DNA of 64,000 bases from Dimargaris cristalligena (lineage: Eukaryota > Kickxellomycota > Dimargaritomycetes > Dimargaritales > Dimargaritaceae). Shown piece by piece: positions 1 to 11,024 of the stretch. Below the pieces are notes generated by a model that was not told the DNA's origin, searched no databases, and worked only from the letters and a program-made list of their open reading frames with translations. A program made the position numbers and the translations under genes. The stretch is taken from positions 1-64,000 of the forward strand of contig JANBQC010000083.1 of assembly GCA_027576995.1 (NCBI GenBank), given 5' to 3'. How positions within the stretch are numbered: position 1 is the first letter of the stretch; each line of letters begins with the position of its first letter.

Positions 1-96
1 ACCAATGCCAAGGTGCTCAAGAACCAGAAGCTCGCCTTCGCCAAGCTGAAGAACAAGAAGATCAAGGCCGACAGCAAGCTTGCCGTCAAGGCCTAA
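1..96 (+). CDS. 3' end of a lysine-rich protein, possibly ribosomal (partial)
   Basis: The window opens inside an open frame that ends with TAA at 94-96. The visible 31 C-terminal residues are almost all Lys, Ala, Leu and Asn, including the stretch KLKNKKIKADSKLAVKA. Nearly every codon ends in C or G (AAG, GCC, CTC, AAC), the same strong bias seen in the abundant RRM-protein genes of this window, so high expression is likely. A basic Ala/Lys tail fits cytosolic ribosomal proteins or ribosome-biogenesis factors, but no family-specific motif is visible and I do not assign one. The 5' part lies outside the window. Confidence 0.6.
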   Translation, partial: TNAKVLKNQKLAFAKLKNKKIKADSKLAVKA

Positions 97-657
97 ACCC
101 GAAATCCCGCCCATGTGCTCCCGGGCCCTTCCTTCCTGCCACTCGACCGTCCCTAGTCCCACTACTTTTAAACACCACCCCCGAGGGCAGGTATCCATTG
201 CTACTATTTATTTCTCGCAGCCGACATTGCACGTCTCGCCCTTTTCACTTCATCTCGTCTGCTAGGATTTGCCTATCCCCCCGTATGCCAAGCTGACTAG
301 CGACCCGTCGGCATTGGTCTTCCTGGTGACTATGAAGTTTATTTGCACACCCAAACTCCAAAGTAATAAACCATATTGATTCTTGGCTAACAACACCTCC
401 GATAATCGATGCTCTAATAATGACCTACTATGCGATGGTAATAGTAGATTTGATAACCACTTAAAATAAGATTGAAAGCGTTGATACGATACTAACCCTA
501 TTCAATTCAACCAACATTCGAGATGGCATTTTTTATAGTAACTCAGTTGACTTTGGAGCGATACGAGGCGGTAGTACACGTTCTCTATCCATTCGGCAGA
601 GTCTCGGAAACCCCCCATTGCGAAAGCCAGCGAATAAGGGCCAGGAGACGAGCCAAG
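97..657. other. intergenic, between two convergent genes
   Basis: This is the 3' flank of the upstream gene and of the EF-P-like gene. An AATAAA-like polyadenylation signal (AGTAATAAACC) lies near 360-370. I see no further gene. Confidence 0.5.
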
Positions 658-2338
658 CTACCCTCGGCTAACATATTCTAGCGTTGTGAGGTCCACCACA
701 ACCATCTGGTCCGCTTTCACAAAGTCAGGTACGGCCACGGTCGGTCCATTCTCCAACTCAGCGGGACACATAGTGTTGCCCTTGGCCTGGGCGATTTTTT
801 GAGTTACCTTGAGGACCCGGTAGGTGGCCCGCTTAGGGAGTTGGGCCGAAAGCATAGACCCTTCTTCATCAAATTGCACTTGGATGGTCATGCCGTCTAA
901 ATAAACAACCGAAACAGGCCAGAGAGGGGGGGGGTGAATTAGGTGTAAATCAGGATAGGCTTGGTGACAAATATTAGGGTATTAAAATAAATAACTCCTA
1001 GGCCAATAGGTCTCGACTATGAACTATTAGAGATACTTAAACCAGGCCCATTGTAGTCCTGATTTTGTATTAACTTCGAAATTAACCTACCTAGGATATA
1101 TTTTGCCATTATGGCGCCGCCTTTAATTTATATATAAATGCACCAGTGTAGTCGGTATAGTCGTGATTAGTGGAACAATAAGTCTGGTATAATGCATCTG
1201 AGTCGATTTCCGGAAACGGTCAATATCGGTCAAGTCTTGCCAAATAAATCCACAATCAAGTTAGCAGTGTCATCAATAATCATCATTGCAAAGGAAAATG
1301 GTTTTGGTATTACCTTGGATGATATTAAGCGGGATCTCGAGTTCATCGTAAGTGTCATTATTCATCACCATTATGCTGGTGTCGGTGCTATAAAGAAATT
1401 GGAAAGGGCGAGTAGTGAGATGGACCACTATCATGCCATTGGTGATTATGGAAATCGAGTTTGGTAAAAATAACGACGTGTGAATACATTTCCCAGTATG
1501 AACGAAAAAGTACAGATAATGAATAAGGGCATGTCAGAAGTGGCTAAAAACATCCCCATATAAATATATGTACGGTTTACTAACCTTCAAACTCGGTATC
1601 AGCTTTGCACCGGAGTTCCTTCTTTTGGTCAGTCAAGACGTTTTTGAGCTCCATCTGATTCATACCCAATAATAATCGCCGTACACCATCATAATGGGGA
1701 TTAGCTATTATATCGAATAGATGCCATTCAAATATGGGGCACCAAGACGGGGGTCTAACAAAGACGCGGTGTGACCCGGCGGTAAGGGTATGATCTGCAA
1801 CATCGGCAGAGGTATCCATATAAGGTAACTTACTTTTACTAAACCAACGCCGCGGCCTGTGCCGCCGAAGTCTCGTCGTAGAACCGTCCAATGTTGCGAA
1901 TCAATTTCAATAATCGTGCCGACTCGAACGGCGCTGCTAGCGGTAAGCAACTCGCGAGACCCCTGGTGGGCATAGGAATTGTCAAAACGTAGGAATGAGT
2001 CAGCTTTCAAAAAAAAATGGACATGGTTGGGTCAATTGGAGGTCATGCCAGGCTGTTTCCTTAAAAATGAATTCAGTTGTTGAGCGCATGGACCAATTCA
2101 GCACGCCCAATGTAATTTGGGTAACAGACTCCGGTCTGTAAATGGATAGTCGAGTGACATGCCCCATTGCTTGTAGGTACTGGGGAACATGGTTATACCG
2201 CCAGGTTCGGCATTGCTGTTGGGAGATCGCTCGGGCACTTACACAGCGGAGTGGAGCAAGGAGCACGTGCCTTAATGGGGACAGCTGGCACGCTACTGCC
2301 GCACGCAAATTGGCAATTCGACCAGGAAAACGGTTCAT
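658..2338 (-). CDS. mitochondrial elongation factor P-like protein (five exons)
   Basis: EF-P/eIF5A-family factor that should relieve ribosome stalling at proline runs, here probably in mitochondria. Proposed exons, 5' to 3' on the minus strand: 2338-2199, 1936-1834, 1654-1585, 1427-1314, 896-658, giving 221 residues with all phases consistent. Exon 1 begins MNRFPGRIANLRAAVACQ, is Arg/Ala/Ser-rich and lacks acidic residues, so it is a good mitochondrial presequence. Exons 2-3 encode the N-terminal KOW-like domain (VGTIIEID, then LKNVLTDQKK). Exon 4 has QFLYSTD and MNNDTYDELEIP, matching the EF-P QYLYSDG and MDNETYEQIELP motifs. Exon 5 is the C-terminal OB domain, with EEGSMLSAQLPK near its start and VVVDLTTLEYVSRG at the end. 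The modification loop reads GTGRGVG, with Arg where E. coli EF-P has Lys34. The exon 2 acceptor could instead be three bases downstream, in the same frame. The link between exons 4 and 5 is about eight residues shorter than usual. Confidence 0.82.
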
Positions 2339-3450
2339 CGGGGAATGGGGTAATGGAATGGAATTTAGGTGAATTTACCAAAAAAAAAACGAAAAAACGA
2401 TTCAACAATATTGCATTGAGGGCCTAAGGTAAAACGCTACATCGACCGCTTCGCCGAATTAGAAGGCATATACTTGACTCAAGGTTTATGTGGCTTCATT
2501 TTTCCACCCATTTAAGGGGGCTGTTTGAGCTATGACTGTCGCCTACCTGGCTTGATTGTAGTTCGGCTGGTTTATACGTAATGCTCGGAATAAATAGCAT
2601 TCTGAACCGTAAAAATCCAACTATTGGTTGGAAATAACTTATACCCCATCATCCCCTTAAAAGCCAGGATTACATATCGCCGCGTATACCGTCCAGTTTG
2701 TAAAGAAGCAGCATCCCATGGAAATGCAAATAGCCGAAACCAAACACGGTTGTAACAGACCTTGCATGAAATACGAATGGGGAGATTGGCGGGAAATTAA
2801 TTTAAAACGGCAGTGCATGTCCCACGAGACTAATTTTCAGTATATTACGAGATTGTATCTCTCCCAAATGACAAGGGTTTGATTGCACGTATTTAAATGA
2901 ATGTCATAAATTTAACGAAGATGGTTGCACTACATTTAGGGTATGTCTCTAAGCCACTACCAATTCATTATAAGGCTAAGCGGACCGGGAAATAAAATTA
3001 TTTGGTCGCCAACAGCACCTAGGAACTAGACGATCAGGGCTGGGCTATACTTTATACAACCCCCCTCCAACTTCAAATATATTTAAAGCATACGGTTTGT
3101 GCCTATAGTTGACCATTTATTTTCACACTGGAAATCAACACCTGATCTGTCAGCAAAATCAATTTAACCATCGGGCTATCCTAAGGTTATTCTTGGTTAA
3201 ACCCCCACAGCAAACAGTTCATGAATGGTAACGTGTCCGTGTAAGGCGATTAACAATGTATGGGGACTTAATAGTCTAATGGGAAACATAATGTACAAGT
3301 TCGGGCATATACATAGTACATCGACCCGGGGATCAATGCCTTCCTAGGGCTCAGTAAAATAAAAGAGAATTGACGAGTACTAAGATGCTTAGTACATTGG
3401 TTTAAACTATCAGCAATGGTGCATGGTGATGTATGGCAAAAAGAGGGGAA
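2339..3450. other. intergenic, between two minus-strand genes
   Basis: Promoter side of the EF-P-like gene and 3' flank of the lipase gene. The sequence is AT-leaning with no sustained frame, and I recognise no element in it. Confidence 0.5.
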
Positions 3451-5200
3451 TTATGACCCCACCAGTGTATCTGTAGAGGGCCGGCTGAGCCTATAGGGCA
3501 GATAGTCACCAATGCCCCAATAGGCGCCGTGGTCCTGCAGTCTACTAGTGCTGAAGGTGATCCGGTTAGAGCAGGCATTATCCTCCTCCAATGTTTCTTC
3601 ATTATAGGTGCAGTATATCGTTTCGTGGCTTTCTGGCACAATGTAGATTTCACCACGAACATGAGTATACCCATAGAAAAATGGTAGATTGGATACTAAA
3701 TCGAAGCCGTTGGTTATCCGGTTGGTGGTAATGCCGAACTGATTGTAGCCACGGCTAAAGTGGTCGTTGCCTATTCGAGGCATCCCAAAAGTAGTTACTT
3801 CCAGACGGTGCCGTATATGAGGGTGGTCGTGGCCGAATTGGAGGGCCCCTAAAAGACTCAGAGCTAGGTGGTATTATAAAAAATGTAATGATCATTCCAA
3901 ATCTATTGTAGTGGGATATGGCTTTAAACCTCAAATTAAGTCCTCGGCAAAGAATTACCGCTATCTATAATAGCGGGAGACTGACCCTCTAGCTCGACCC
4001 TCGTGGAATACTAATAAATAACCACATATGGCACGGTAGTGAGCCGTGTTACTTAGTTTTTGTCGACTTGTTTTTTAAAATCAATTAACCCTAAATCCAC
4101 CCCCCCCCCTTCATCATACACTTACCACCACCTAACGAATGGCCCACGAATATGACTTTAGCGCGGGGATACTGATGGGCGTATTCAAGCACCCGAGCGC
4201 TGTAAGAGCCGTAGCATTTAAGGTGCACACCCTTGAATCCTTGGTGGACTTTGGATTCGGGCCAAAAGGCGGGCCACTGGGAGAGAAAGATCTTGGAGTC
4301 GGCCACAAATGTCGACAGGGAATGAAAAGAAGATCCTCGAAATGATACTAGAATGCGCCGCTGTCGGCGACTCACGACAATCACCCCCCGACATGGCTTG
4401 ACCTCTCCCCGAAACACCTGTACCGATTTCTGCAAGATACTCTCATCCAGTGCCATCTTTTGGGGCAGCTTACTCATGCTGATATAGGCAGCGAGGGCGT
4501 AACTAGACGGTTGGTCCCCAAAAACAAAACCCCAGTTCAAAATCAAGGTAGGCGACCGAATTGCGGGTTATTTAAACGATTAGTTCCGTATTTCCTAATT
4601 CAATCGGCCCATACGTGATACAGGTGCTACCTTTTATAGGTGCATGGGGGAAATGGGAGTATTAGGAAACTGTACTTACTTCAGACGGTATTTAAGCTCT
4701 ACTAGTTTCTCGTGATCAACCAAGGGCTTCCCCCTCCAAGACTGCTGGAACAGTTGCTCAAGGGCTAGTAGCCGCTGTTTTTTGGTGGGTTTCTTGCGAA
4801 ATCTGCTCGGCGGTGGTGTGTCCATTGAGGTCGCTGAGCCAACCAAAGTGGAGCTAGGGGTTAGAGGGGAGGTGTCTGGCAAGTCGCAGGCCTCCTTCGA
4901 GCTGAAATCAAGCTTAAGTAGCGTGGGCTTCTGGATCGGTTCAGTTTTTGGGCCAATGTATTCGTCGCAAACCCGGGTCGCCCATTTTATTGCATCCTCT
5001 TCGTATTTCGAATCAGACAGAGCGACTATGGATTGGCTATCCGGGGAGTCCGATGAGGGATTGGTTTCCGGTGGTGTGGGCAGCCTTGGCTCAACTACCA
5101 TCAACCGAGACGCCGGGCGGAGTATTTTCGGTACTGCCATCAAGGTTTCGCCGGAGGGCTGAGCATCGACTTGTAGTGCAAGGTGTTGGGCCAATACCAC
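3451..5200 (-). CDS. class 3 (fungal triacylglycerol-type) lipase, 5' end unresolved
   Basis: Alpha/beta-hydrolase of the Rhizomucor miehei lipase family, hydrolysing acylglycerol or related esters. Exons on the minus strand: 5200-4680, 4502-4126, 3863-3451. The phases join exactly, and the second junction completes the nucleophile elbow GHSLGG followed by ALSLLGA. Other family marks are ILVSFRGSS (oxyanion strand), KVHQGF, TTFGMPRIGN, NGFDLVSNLP (catalytic Asp) and LQDHGAYWGI (catalytic His), so the Ser-Asp-His triad is complete. The first listed exon encodes about 170 Ser/Pro-rich then basic residues before the lipase fold. Its frame opens with GTG directly after an in-frame TAG, which reads as an intron acceptor (TGTAG), so an upstream exon may exist. 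Otherwise translation may start at the Met at 5140, giving 416 residues. No signal peptide is visible, so secretion cannot be judged. Confidence 0.85.
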
Positions 5201-8200
5201 CTACAGCCCTCCATTTGGAAATACGAATAGGGTGTAAATAGGTTATTAGTCGGGTATAATGAACAGCAATAAGGCTATATTTAATTGTCGCAATATATTG
5301 CTGGCATTTACGTGCATGGGGAGGCCAAAAATAATAGAGACACCTACGGCTATCATAGTGATTCTGAAGGTGGTTTGGTACCTATGCATGGTTACTATAG
5401 GCAGTCACGGGGATAGTAGCCACCTGAATCTGCCTTGAAGTCTATGGAGAAATTTCAATAGCCACTAACCAAACTTAACCATAAGGTCTGGCTTAATGTA
5501 CCCGCCAGGAAAAGGCCAATGCAATATATTTTCCGAGGATGTAAGATTCAAATAATTGCCGAGCAGGGCTACCGGTCCTGAGACTCCTGAAATCAAAATG
5601 TAAACTAGGACTAATTGGGTTATAGAGATACGCGCCTTTTTGGGAAGGGGCTGGATAGCGACACTTTCTTATATATATTCGGCCACTGTAGATACTGACC
5701 CTGTGTTTTAACGAAATGGTCTACATACCTTTCCCTATCCCCGTGCGAGCTGATGCCTCCGTACTTCTAACTAGGGTTTTCCAAAAAGGGCCAACGTAAT
5801 TTATACATTTATGCACACGCTCATCTACAGTTTTGGCTAAGTGGTCTATTTACTGAATAAGCCACCGACCTCTTCCTAGATGACCACCAATGGTGGGTTC
5901 GGGGCTGACGACAGCACGATTGTAAAGGGCACCCTAAAATGGCCAGCAGTCATACGAGGCCTCGGGCGGCCGAGGTCGTGCTATTTCGGTTCTCTAACTT
6001 AGCACCCGCCCTAAGGTGACCTTTCACATTCCCCTGAGCCAAATGGGTGTATTCACGGAGAATGACACGGGGGCGGCTTACGTACGACAAAGAGTGGGAG
6101 GGGAGAGGGTGAATATACCGGATATGGAAAAATGAACCAGTTTTTAGTGGGACCTGGGCAACCGAACACCTATTAGGCGTGTGTAATATATATCCCGCCG
6201 TGACTGCAGTCTCGTTTGGGGGCTTATTATTAATAGTTGATGGGTTTCAAGACGATGGATAGGAACACCCATTCAGCGCTGGACAGGGATGGTCACCGGA
6301 TTTATGACGCCGTTAGCCTCTAAAGTTGATGCCACAATAGCTCGCCTATCCCCGCCTCCTTGGCTGGTGCGTAATTGATTATATGGCCGCGTATTTTCTT
6401 TTTTTCAATGCAGAGGGGAGGACGGTGGATTAGTCAACTCTGGCCAAATTAGTACAGAGTTGGCGTGAGTCTGAGTTTGATGATGAATCTGTATTTCAGG
6501 GTGCTCATTGTAAACGACCAGAGCTTTAGTATGTGCCCCTATCTCCCCAGTAACTTTATACTATGGTCCGTGGGGGTTAGGGTGTACGCTTGTGCATATT
6601 ATTATTTTTTTGCAATCAGCTCCCTCATTTCTTTTAGGTATTCGCGAGAGTCTGTAATATATAGGCTGCACCTGGATTGATGCACTGATTAGCTGTTTAC
6701 ACAAGGTTTGGTGGCTTAAAGCCAACGGGTGCTATCAAATGGCCAAAGGGTTCCGCCTCGCTGGCCACTCATGCGACGAATAAATATACCACCTTTTTTT
6801 TTAATGATCGGGTGTGTAGCAGTGCGTCTATAAAGGAATGCAGATCTTAGGGGCTGGAATAGGGATATCTCTACAATTTAGTTTAAACAGCGAGGTTACA
6901 CAAGGGAAGTGGGGACTGTTATAGGCAATCGGGCTTGGGGATGCTTATGGAGTATCCCCACTCCGAATGATATTACGAGGGATGGATGCGGCCCGGATGG
7001 ACGATGGGAAACCGATCAGTAGTGGTGCGGATGAGAATCATATAAATCACCACTAGAGTGGCGATGGATAAAGCAATACGGATGAACAGGCCCCAACTTC
7101 ACTTATTATGCCAGGCACCCTAATGGTCGAATTTGGTCGGGAATTGAGGATGTGGGTATCTGCCGCCTTGAAGGCTTAGAGGGCTAGCATTTTAAAAATA
7201 GCTGGGAGTAACCCACTCTAATAAAAAAAGGGACCGGCTTACTAGGGGAGATTGGGAAACAAGCCCCTTAGACCCATGGTGCGCAATAGGTATGCCAGAT
7301 TAGCTTAGACCAGGTGGGTTAACAGTGGTCTTTGGCACCATTCCAGGAAAATAGCCGACTGGTACCATTGATTTCGAGGGGGTAGAGCAGAATCCACAAT
7401 GGTGGTGTAGTTCCAGCAGCCGTGGCCTTTGCCGGTGGACTAATGGCGTCCCAAGACTACCTCCAAATTCGATTACAGCTTTCTACAGATCAGGCGCCTG
7501 AGTGGTCCGCAGTCCTGCTGACTACCATGATGATTTGGCTAACCGGGTGGCATAGCTGAGGCGGCCTTTGCAAAATGGCTCAAAAGCACATGGCCGACCA
7601 TATGCAGCTACATATTTCTGGCATTGATCAACAGGGAGAAATACACTCGTTTGTGAGGCGAAGGAAGGGTAAATTAATCCTATGTTTAATAAATACTCCC
7701 CAAGCCCCACGGGCTGGCTTATTGATAGGATTGGGTGATACCTAGTCCCGGCGACTCATATGACCCAGATGCGATTGTTGTCCAAGTGCAGAAAACGCTA
7801 CCATGTACATGGGTCAATTCAGCCACAACACCAAGGAGGAGGGATGTACATGGGTCAATTCAGCCACAACACCAAGGAGGAGGGATGTACATGGGTCAAT
7901 TCAGTCCCAACACCAAGGAGGATGGGGGAATACACGGATAACTGGCGGGATATTGGCTACTCTAGACCTGCCCTTGTTTAATATGAGAAACAAGAATAGA
8001 GTCGGATAATCTTCGGCTACTGCTATGGTGCGGGATTTTCCCGGCAGGTAATTAGTTAGTTAACTGTCGGCTATAATGCGCTGGTCAACTATTATAATAA
8101 ATCCGTTCATTAAAACGGTCCTGTTGCTGTGGACCATTGAACTATGCTACCCTCTGCCAAGACTTCCACGCCAAGCCATCTCTCGTTTCCAATGGAGGGA

Positions 8201-8576
8201 TTTATTTACCCGCCCTTGGTTTAATGGAATGGTCGATGATATAGTATCTGACTATTCATTTGTGGGTGGGGGAGGGGGCTAAACACCGTGGCAGGGCCCC
8301 TATGTAGTGCCGAATCTTGAGAATCAATTTATACAAAAACAAGGCAGTAATAGAAGACAACCTCAATAATGAAATGATAAGATAGGAGGGAGGGGACACA
8401 TCCAATGATGCAGTTTATCTAGATATAGGAAATCTAGAATAGGCTGGTGTAATACTCCCACTGCTCCCTCTTTCTAGAGTTCCAGGCCTTTCAACCATGT
8501 ATCGGTTGCTCCACACCTACATTTCTTTGCTGAGTTTTATTTTTTATATAAGCTTTTTATACTATTCACCTGACGC
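5201..8576. other. gene-poor 3.4-kb interval
   Basis: No recognisable gene. It should hold the lipase promoter and any missing 5' exon, and the promoter of the arrestin-like gene at its right end. A 41-bp minisatellite sits at 7803-7925. Several 60-75-codon open frames occur on both strands, but none shows a family motif or paired splice sites. Confidence 0.45.
7803..7925. repeat. 41-bp minisatellite, three tandem copies
   Basis: Unit starts at 7803, 7844 and 7885 with ATGTACATGGGTCAATTCAG and ends in a purine-rich AAGGAGGAGGG. Copies 1 and 2 are identical. Copy 3 differs by a few bases (CAGTCCCAACACC, then GGATGGGG). The period is not a multiple of three, so each copy shifts frame and the repeat is unlikely to encode protein. 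Confidence 0.95.
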
Positions 8577-9896
8577 ATGCTCGAACATTTCGAACTTATT
8601 TTGCCCGCCGGGGTACTGGCACAAACGTTCCACCCCCAGGGCCAGCTATCGGGCCAAGTCTCCCTAACCGTTTCCAAACCCCTGAAGGTCCAGCGCATTC
8701 GGCTACAATTAGAGGCCGAGGAAACGGTGGCCATTCGCGAAACCCGTCGGGGAACCCCCATCACCCTCACTACCAAGGAGAAGCAGACGTTTCTTCTGTG
8801 CGGGGTGTTGGTTTTCGGCAGTCAGGAGGACCTCCCCAGTAAGCAGTGGGAAACGGTACCGCCGGGCACCCACCGGTTTGGCTTTACCCTACGCTTCCCA
8901 GCGGTGAACTTCCCGCCGTCTCTGAATAAGCCCAATGGCTGCCGCATTAGCTATACCCTTAGGGCCACTTTGGAGCGGCCCCAAAAACTGCAAAACGCAC
9001 TTGTATTCACTGACCCTGTGGAGGTGCGTGTTGCCCCCCGGTACGAGGCGCCCTCTCTTCAACAGCACTCGGTCCAGTCCGAGACGGTGGAGGACCCGGC
9101 CGCTGCTCTTTCGGCCCGTTTTACGGGCACCATATCGCTGACCACTGTGTGCCCGGGGGAGATTAGCAGTGCGGCTTTTCAAGTCGATAGTTTGTGTGAG
9201 GTTCCTATGCAAACCATCCAGTGCGAGCTATTAGAGCAGGTGGAGTGTTTTGCCACCGTACGCGGTCAGACCCGCACATCCATGCATGAAACGGTACTAC
9301 GCACCTACGAAGCGGACCCGAGCATTGCGGATCCCCCTGCACTCACTCGCCGGGGCCATATCCATATACCTCTACCTTACGAACTTACTCCATTATCCAC
9401 TCGCCAAATGGCCATCAGGTACCTCCTACAGTTCGTGATTAAATTCAGTACTGCGCGTGGGCCGGCAGGTATCCGCAAACTCTACTTGACTGTTCCCTTG
9501 ACGGTGGTGCATCGGAAAACCCCGCAACCTGCATCATTCCCCAGCTATCTCGAAGCCGGGGCGGTGCCTGAATTCGAGATGGATCTATTGCCGGAGTTCC
9601 GGCCCTGGGACCCCAACAATCCGTTTTGGCCCAAACCAGCTGGCCAGGGCAGCAGTTCATTTGACCCCAGCCAAATTCCCGACGTTCCGACCCCACCGGA
9701 CACTGGGCGGGGCAACCCCGGAGGGCTATTCAAAAAATGGGCCAGCATGGCCTCGATTCCAGCTCCGCCCAAATTGCCTCCGCGGAAACCCGATAATACA
9801 CCCCCGCTCCCCCCTCGAGCCACCACCACCAATCCGGTGCCTACAGGGTCCCTGCGACTGCCTCGATTCTTTGGGCTAGGGACCTCACCCCGCTAG
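8577..9896 (+). CDS. arrestin-like protein with proline-rich tail
   Basis: Single-exon gene of 439 residues. The first roughly 330 residues read as two beta-sandwich arrestin domains: an N-terminal strand region (LSGQVSLTVSKPLKVQRIRL), FGFTLRFPAVNFPPS and CRISYTLRATLER, then a C-terminal half beginning FTGTISLTTVCPGEIS and closing with YLLQFVIKFS and LYLTVPLTVVH. This pattern is typical of fungal alpha-arrestins, which act as adaptors for endocytosis and ubiquitination of plasma-membrane transporters. The tail from about residue 345 is rich in Pro, Ser and Asn, with SH3-ligand-like PPKLPPRKP. No PPxY motif for Nedd4/Rsp5 ligases is visible, so it may need a partner adaptor or act differently. 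The ATG at 8577 opens the conserved region; a TATA-like run (TTTTTTATATAAGC) lies just upstream. Confidence 0.75.
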   Translation: MLEHFELILPAGVLAQTFHPQGQLSGQVSLTVSKPLKVQRIRLQLEAEETVAIRETRRGTPITLTTKEKQTFLLCGVLVFGSQEDLPSKQWETVPPGTHRFGFTLRFPAVNFPPSLNKPNGCRISYTLRATLERPQKLQNALVFTDPVEVRVAPRYEAPSLQQHSVQSETVEDPAAALSARFTGTISLTTVCPGEISSAAFQVDSLCEVPMQTIQCELLEQVECFATVRGQTRTSMHETVLRTYEADPSIADPPALTRRGHIHIPLPYELTPLSTRQMAIRYLLQFVIKFSTARGPAGIRKLYLTVPLTVVHRKTPQPASFPSYLEAGAVPEFEMDLLPEFRPWDPNNPFWPKPAGQGSSSFDPSQIPDVPTPPDTGRGNPGGLFKKWASMASIPAPPKLPPRKPDNTPPLPPRATTTNPVPTGSLRLPRFFGLGTSPR

Positions 9897-10406
9897 GAGC
9901 AGCTTGTAGATATAAATAAATATATGTATAGGGGCATACCTGTGACCAAAGTGCCGGGCCAACTTAGTCAAGTAAAATGTCCCCTGCTTATACGTTCAAA
10001 CGTCAGTGAGACGAGACAAAGAAGCACGGGTGTCTGTGGAACTCCCAGTGCAAACTAAAAAAGGCAGTCGCTTAACATAGGCTGTGGCACCTCTCCCCCT
10101 AGCGTGTATTTCCTGCGGAAAGGAACCCCCCGGTTGCCAGGGCCCAACCGTCGCTTGACCCGTCTCATCTCTTCTACCAGCCGACCTTGCATACACCCCC
10201 CTCCCATCTATTTTCCTGTCACTTCCCCCATTTGTTCTATTTTACCCGATGCCTTTGTTTCTTTGACCATGTCCGCGCCCAGGTCAGTAGCACATGGGGC
10301 ACTTTAGGCCCTATACTTCCTATGCCCACTGGCTGGCCTCACCATGTATACACCTCAATAAATGTAGCCAACCTTAGCGGGGACCTAAGCCTAACATTCG
10401 TCTTCT
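9897..10406. other. intergenic
   Basis: 3' flank of the arrestin-like gene and promoter of BET1, with CT-rich patches at 10190-10270. Nothing else recognised. Confidence 0.45.
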
Positions 10407-11024
10407 ATGGCCATTGCCCTGCATTCCTCGTTCCCTGGCGGCGGTGCTACTAGATCCTTCACCCAACGGTCCGTTTCCCGCCAACCCGGCCCTTCCGCGT
10501 CGTTTGCGTCGAGTAGCCGGACCAACGGTGGCCAAGAAGCTCGGGTGCTCGAAAACCAAAATGACGTGCGCATGGAAGAGCTGGCCAGTAAAGTGTCGGC
10601 CTTACACAAGGTACTTGAGTCCTCCTCCGTCTGTGTCCCATTTCCGCACCCTTCCACCTGTTCCACTTTCCATGCGACGAAGGTGTAGCTCATGAAGGCT
10701 TTATTAACTATACTCGACTATTCTATTGACCTGGGCTGTATATTGGATTGGATTGGATTGGATTGAAATGTATTTCTCTGAATACGGTGGTAGGTGACCA
10801 TTGATATCCATGACGAGGTCCAAGACCAGCACGGCCTTCTGGACCAGACCGACCGAACCATGGGGGTATTCGGGGGGCGGCTTCAGTCCACTACCCGCCG
10901 ATTCCAAACGGTCATGGCCCAGGCCAGCACACGCCAAACCTGCTATCTGATCCTAGGACTCTTGCTTGGCCTCTGGGTTATTTTCTATCTGTTCCGAATG
11001 ATGCGACAATCGCCCGAGGTGTAA
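10407..11024 (+). CDS. BET1: BET1-type Qc SNARE of ER-Golgi transport (two exons)
   Basis: Tail-anchored SNARE that fuses COPII vesicles with the Golgi. Exons 10407-10610 and 10794-11024 join in phase 0 (donor GTACTT, acceptor GTGGTAG) to give 144 residues. Exon 1 is a Ser/Gly/Pro-rich head that ends LENQNDVRMEELASKVSALHK, the first SNARE heptads. Exon 2 continues VTIDIHDEVQDQHGLLDQTD, the central part of the Bet1 SNARE motif, then the layers up to FQTVMAQAS. The end is one membrane anchor, about 20 hydrophobic residues (YLILGLLLGLWVIFYLF), with a short basic lumenal tail. An intron at the junction before TIDI is consistent with the Bet1 domain. An AATAAA-like signal follows the stop immediately (AATAATAAACC). 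Confidence 0.93.
10743..10765 (+). repeat. (GGATT)n in the BET1 intron
   Basis: Four to five tandem GGATT units inside the BET1 intron, a simple pentanucleotide microsatellite. Confidence 0.9.
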
